NCBI GenBank assembly: GCA_028532985.1
Contig: JANCIK010000004.1
Span: 124,001-188,000 of the forward strand
Source of the DNA: Stropharia rugosoannulata
Lineage: Eukaryota; Basidiomycota; Agaricomycetes; Agaricales; Strophariaceae
DNA: 64,000 bases
Direction of reading: 5' to 3'
Of the stretch, positions 59,201-64,000 are shown one piece after another. Under the pieces are notes generated by a model, which was given only the letters and a program-made list of their open reading frames with translations, was not told where the DNA came from and ran no database searches. Made by a program: the position numbers and the translations under genes. The first letter of the stretch is position 1; each line of letters begins with the position of its first letter.

Positions 59201-61467
59201 GCACCATCGTATTGAACGGGGACTTTGTGGCTCATCGCTACCGATCGAATGACCCGACAGCCACATTCCATCTTATTCTATCCCTACACTACTACCTACT
59301 GATATTTCAGTCTGTGGCGGCATATTTTGCAATTTCAATAACCTTCAGCAACGTATATACGAATAAGACGACACGTCTGCATCTGACATGAACGAAAGCC
59401 GTAATTTAAAATTCCCTTCTCAAGGTCCCGGTCATGCCATCTGGTCACGTCGAGTCATTTACTATCGATGCTTCTCTTAATCCACTCCTTGTTAGAAATG
59501 AAGACTTATTACGATCGGTGTCGAAGAAAAAGATATGTAATAGCACCCATATGCATTGCGAAAGGTATTCTAGTGTCCAAATAATAGGAAATAAACAAAA
59601 AGTGACCCAAGGTAAAAAATGATTGGATGCATATCTTGAAAGCTTTGCGAGGCTCGGTTTAGCTGCCAGCTATCAGTTAACAAATCAGTGATGCAACTTG
59701 ATATAAAAGTGACTGTAGTCATACATAAATTGCAGATAGCAAAGGTTGGGTAGTTTGTAACAGGCTATGTAGCACAAGTAGAACAGGGCATTGATGATTG
59801 GCATCGTAGGCATGTTCATCGGTTTAAAAAACTCCTTCGCGCGTTGGATCGTGAAGCTAGTTGGGCCCTCCGTAACAGTCTTTGGACACAGTATTAAACG
59901 GCCTGCAATTGTACATGAGCAAATTCGAAAACAGCACCAGAAAAATAAGCACTCGGTATACCAAGTCGAGTACATTTATCAAAGTGCTCAACCCGGGGGC
60001 TAATAAGCTCAAACTCCCTGGGCACAGTCTCCGAATGACATAGGTCACCTGGTGGGAGAAAGATGTTGAAACGAAGTTGAATGCCCCATGTTGATTGATA
60101 ACCCCTACATCGCCGATGCGTACACCACTTCTTAAATGGCCAGGCGAAATATAAGATGAGCTACATAGTTGCCAAAGGGGAACCCCATAGCCTTTGAACA
60201 GCAGTAAACGAGTATACGCGTCGCAATCACCAGTTCAACCTTGAGATATTGACAAGACAGGAAAGCCCAGTATTCTGTACTTCTTACCACAATTCTTCTT
60301 GCGAGTACCATCTAGGGCAATCGTCTCGCCGGACTGGCAAAGTGAAGGATTAGGGGCAAAATCTTCCTGGACAGAGGTATTACTAGGTCCCTATTTTATG
60401 TGACTGCTTGGTGGTCTACATGCATTAAGTGGTATATAGCATGTCATCATAGTCACTTACCGTCATTACACAGTAGGAGGGTCGAGCAACAAATATGATT
60501 ATGATATGCGTTGGAAGAGGTTGGAACTTGGAAGGTCAAACGTGGGAGTTGGTGTTGAACATTGTCAACGTTTGAACAATGTCAATGAACTATTGTTGAC
60601 TTAACACCTTCACGTTCCATCAAATTTATTTTTGCCGAGTCATAGTATTCAAGAATCAAGATGTCCCAAAGATGCCCATTCGAGTAACTTTTGAAACCAG
60701 AACATGGCCTAACCAGTGAGCCAGAATATAGAAACTTAGACGCAATGGTGTGGGTTGTAAGCAGACATCCTTCCTCATTCCCTTCTTCGGCTTCAAATCG
60801 CTTCAACATCGATTAAATGCATTAGCGCAGATGTGGCGGTCAAGTGGCGTGGCCTCGCTAAAAGCGCAAGTGCGCCCAATTGCCTAATTTTCGTAATATT
60901 CAGCCCTTGATGCGCCCTTCAGACCTAGAAGTTGCTCTCAAATTGCGTATTTACGCAAAATATACCTATCATTTGGTACTCGTTTGTCTATAAAAGGCAA
61001 TTTTGGAGTCATGTGCATATTAGCGAGACTGGCGGGCGCGTTTGCAGCTTGTCATTTGGCCATTACTAGCTCATTCCCCGTGCGTCTCGTACACCAGTTC
61101 TTCTTCTCCTGCAGTCCTGGCACCCTGATGCGAACTCATGCTTGTCGATTTTTTCACGCCGAGGCTCACAGCGCTGCAAGGAAGGAAGCCCATCAAGTTC
61201 AGGCTGGGAGGAGTCGTTCGCTTTATCCGAATCTTGAGCGGGTGGCCAGGCGAAGGGCGCTACGATTCATTCGATAGTACGATCACACGTCGGCGAAATG
61301 ATACATGCTTTCGCAAGTCGAAACTGCCGTCCTTTAAATTCCCACCAGACATTATCTTCTAGCTCCACCGTCAACATTACCTGCATCAAAAATAATATTC
61401 CATAACCCTACTTATGTGAGGTACACGGTGACGTTTAGGGCTTTGCTGACCCGCCACCTCGCCCGCT
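53231..61467. other. Long gene-poor tract (about 8.2 kb)
   Basis: No gene with recognisable motifs or splice pattern. A 92-codon open frame without ATG lies at 57355-57630 on the minus strand; open frames at 59.69-60.05 kb and 60.58-60.81 kb (-) are also anonymous. The last 500 bp must hold the glucanase promoter. Confidence 0.45.
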
Positions 61468-64000
61468 ATGGCGTCCACGCCTCTTACGATCGACTCCTCA
61501 CCTTCCACCCCTCTGGCAACCGACTCCCCAATTGACTCGACGCAACTATTGAACTCTACAGAGAATGTTGCTTTCGAGAAAGAGTCCACGCCTACTCTCG
61601 AGTCTAAGCCTGTCAGGAACAAGTGGCCAAGAAAGAAACGCCTGGGTATAATTGGAACGCTGCTACTGGGTGCCGTGGTGATCCTCTTTCTCGTCATATT
61701 TCTCCCCATTTTCTTTTTGGTTGTGCGCAAACATCACCGTAGTCAAGGTTCGTCAATAAACCCTGGGCCTGATTCACCAACCGGTGCGATAGTGAGTACG
61801 ATTTCTACAAGAGCAATACATGTATCTCATTGAATTTTGTAGACTGGGGGCGATGGTTCTATCATTAAACTCGCGAATGGGACAGAGTTCACATATCATA
61901 ATCCTTTTGGTGGCTTCTGTGCGTTGTTTTTGGACACCTGATTGTAACCCCTTGTTCACCGTTCTTCATAGGGGTCGAAGATCCTGCAGACCCGTTCAAC
62001 GACAACGCGCAGCCAAACTCGTGGACGCCGCCATTGAACGCCACTTGGGATTGGTCTAAAAATAGGATATACGGCGTTAACCTTGGTGGTTGGCTAGTTC
62101 TCGAGCCTTTCATTACGCCTTCCATCTACCAGAAGTATCCTACGGCTATAGATGAATTCACGCTAAGTCAAGCGATGGCGGCTGATACAGCAAGCGGCGG
62201 GCTCAGTCAACTGGAAACTCATTACGACACCTTCATCGTGCGTTCTACCTATTATAGCAGAGCTGCTAACTCTGACGCTCCCTTTCAATAAGACCGAGCT
62301 AGACATTGCACAAATAGCAGGTGCCTAAATTTTCATTAATGCGGACGTATTATCGCTGACATTGACATGTAATGCCAGGGGCTGGTCTTAATTTCATTCG
62401 CGTACCTCTTGCTTTTTGGGCGATTGAAACTTGGGAAGGGGAACCATTCCTCGCCAAAACATCTTGGAAGTAAGCCACTTCTGTTACAGAAAACGTGACA
62501 TCATTCTGATAATTCTGCAGGTATTTCCTTCGTGTTCTCGAATGGGCGCGGAAGTACGGAATTCGGGTATGTCTGGATCTACACGCTGTACCGGGGTCCC
62601 AGAATGGTGCGTTTTGTGTCACAGTGCTAAGTTAAACAGGATGTTAACACTACATTTACCAGGTTTCAACCATTCCGGAAAGTAAGCTCTGGAGCTAAGG
62701 TGGCTAACACCGTCACTAATGATCGTGTGCATGTGTATGACAGGAACTCCACTGTGAACTTTTTGCTGGGAAACATGGGTTTGGCCAACGCCGAGAGAAC
62801 GTTGTACTACATCCGCGTCCTGACCGAGTTCATTTCTCAGCCGCAATATCGTAATGTGGTGCCCATGTTTGGGATCGTGAACGAGCCATTGCTGGGCAAG
62901 ATTGGAATCGACCAGCTGACAAGCTTTTACTTGGAAGCTCATACGATGATCCGTAACATCACTGGCCTGGGGGAGGGACATGGACCGGTGCGTCGTTCAA
63001 TATTTGAGTAACATATAACAATATTTTAAGCCTTTGTTCGTTCCAGTATATGGTCATTCATGATGGGTTCCAGCCATTAACGACTTGGGCGGACTTCTTG
63101 CAAGGATCTGACCGTATTGTCCTCGACGAGCATAAATATTTTGCTTTCGGTGGCCTCCAGACTGCTCCGATTGCAGTTAACGGTCCTACTACTGGTATTC
63201 CAGGCGGAAAGTGGCCTCTCACTGCCTGTAACAACTGGGGAGCTACCACGAATCAGAGGTTAGTGAGCCCCCAGTCCCCCTCGTTGATTCTTCTTACGTG
63301 TATGCACGAACAGTCGTAGCAATTTCGGGATTACCGTTGGAGGGGAGTTTTCCGCCTCACCGAACGACTGTGGACTCTTTTTGCATGGGGTCAACATAAC
63401 TTCGGACAACCCATTTTGTCCGGTGTACGATGCTTGGGAGAGCTACAACAGCACCATGAAAGCGGGTATCCAGAATTTCGTCATGGCCTCTTTCGACGCG
63501 CTTGGGGACTGGTTCTTCTGGACGTGGAAGGTGTGTCTGCTCGCAGTAGTCATCCTTCTCCCAGCTGATAATGACGTTGTAGATCGGCCCTTCTCAAGCT
63601 GGACGTGTTGAGACACCACTATGGTCGTACCAGCTCGGCCTTGAGCAGGGTTGGATCCCGCAGGACCCAAGAACCGCCGTCGGCATGTGTGCTTCCATAG
63701 GAGCAAATGAAACAGACTTCTCAGGCGTCTACCAGCCGTGGCAGACCGGAGCGACGCCCTCCACGATTCCCGCGAGCTCGTCATCCGAGTTCCCCTGGCC
63801 CCCCACGCTGATCAAGAAGGCGGACGTGCCGCTGACGCTCATGCCAACGTACACCAATACAGCGCCGATCATCACCATGCCGCCTGACGCCGCGTTCACC
63901 GCCGCCCCGAGCTCAGTGACAGCGGCGGCGAGCGGGTGGTTCGACCAGCAGGACAATTCGGGCGGGGTGACGGCTGTTGCGGGGTGCCCCTACCCAGACG
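61468..64000 (+). CDS. Exo-beta-1,3-glucanase, GH5, type II membrane-anchored (3' end outside window)
   Basis: Hydrolyses beta-1,3-glucan from the non-reducing end, in wall remodelling; resembles ExgD-type glucan 1,3-beta-glucosidases. Start ATG 61468 (MASTPLTIDSSP). An N-terminal cytosolic tail ends in RNKWPRKKR, followed by one membrane helix (GIIGTLLLGAVVILFLVIF), so the enzyme domain is extracellular. GH5 landmarks: YGVNLGGWLVLEPFITPS, FIRVPLAFWAIE, KYGIRVCLDLHAVPGSQNG, the acid/base Glu in GIVNEPLLG (codon 62883-62885), LDEHKYFAFGG, and the nucleophile Glu in VGGEFSA (codon 63345-63347), then FFWTWKIGPSQAG. About ten introns fit in frame, including GTAAGC...GACAG between HSGK and NSTVNFLLGNMG. 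The open frame runs to base 64000 through a Ser/Thr/Pro-rich tail. No defect in the visible part. Confidence 0.92.

Noticed and set aside
59685..60048. Minus-strand Cys/Phe-rich open frames
   Set aside because: Hydrophobic composition but no consistent membrane pattern, splice sites or family.
1..64000. Secondary-metabolite cluster around the P450
   Set aside because: No synthase, terpene cyclase or transporter of that kind lies near the P450; the neighbours are housekeeping-type.
1..64000. CRISPR arrays, rRNA or tRNA genes
   Set aside because: None seen on reading; the regular repeats present are microsatellites, minisatellites or transposon ends.

Overview
This window comes from a filamentous basidiomycete, most likely an Agaricomycete. 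Genes are split by many introns of roughly 45-70 bp. They include a microexon-rich cytochrome P450 of basidiomycete type, an SKN7-type HSF/response-regulator fusion and a membrane-anchored GH5 exo-glucanase. No bacterial operon features, rRNA, tRNA or CRISPR array were recognised. Splice sites were read by eye from GT/AG signals, frame continuity and family motifs.

Layout. 0-10 kb is gene-dense: a decayed P450 fragment, a dolichol-pathway cis-prenyltransferase (+), two tandem isoprenylcysteine-methyltransferase-like genes with identical architecture (-) and a possible third relic, a TMEM242-like membrane protein (-), and a PHO84-type phosphate transporter (+). 10-15.4 kb holds SKN7 (-), whose DNA-binding half and receiver half are separated by a 1.28-kb intron. 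18.9-26.3 kb holds an IML2/TTC39 gene (+) and an apparently complete P450 (+). 26.3-36.6 kb is gene-poor and contains a Tc1/mariner element with good ends and a frameshifted transposase. 36.65-43.3 kb is a Ty1/copia element with matching 236-bp LTRs and a 5-bp target duplication. Its pol is split by a second, opposite-strand LTR element that encodes only Gag. 46.1-48.6 kb holds a bHLH transcription factor (+) with long low-complexity tracts. 48.6-61.4 kb is another gene-poor tract. It contains a diverged inverted copy of a ~1.3-kb segment also present at 28.3-29.6 kb. 61.5-64 kb is the 5' part of the GH5 glucanase (+), cut by the window end.

How the genes relate. Most host genes are ordinary housekeeping, signalling or wall genes, with no shared pathway across the window. 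The left end has a loose isoprenoid theme (cis-prenyltransferase next to two prenylcysteine-methyltransferase-like genes). SKN7 could link osmotic/oxidative signalling to wall genes such as the glucanase, but nothing in the sequence shows this. The most unusual item is the gag-only LTR element nested in copia: it has 303-bp LTRs, a 5-bp target duplication and a stub of protease after Gag, so it looks like a non-autonomous, trans-mobilised retroelement.
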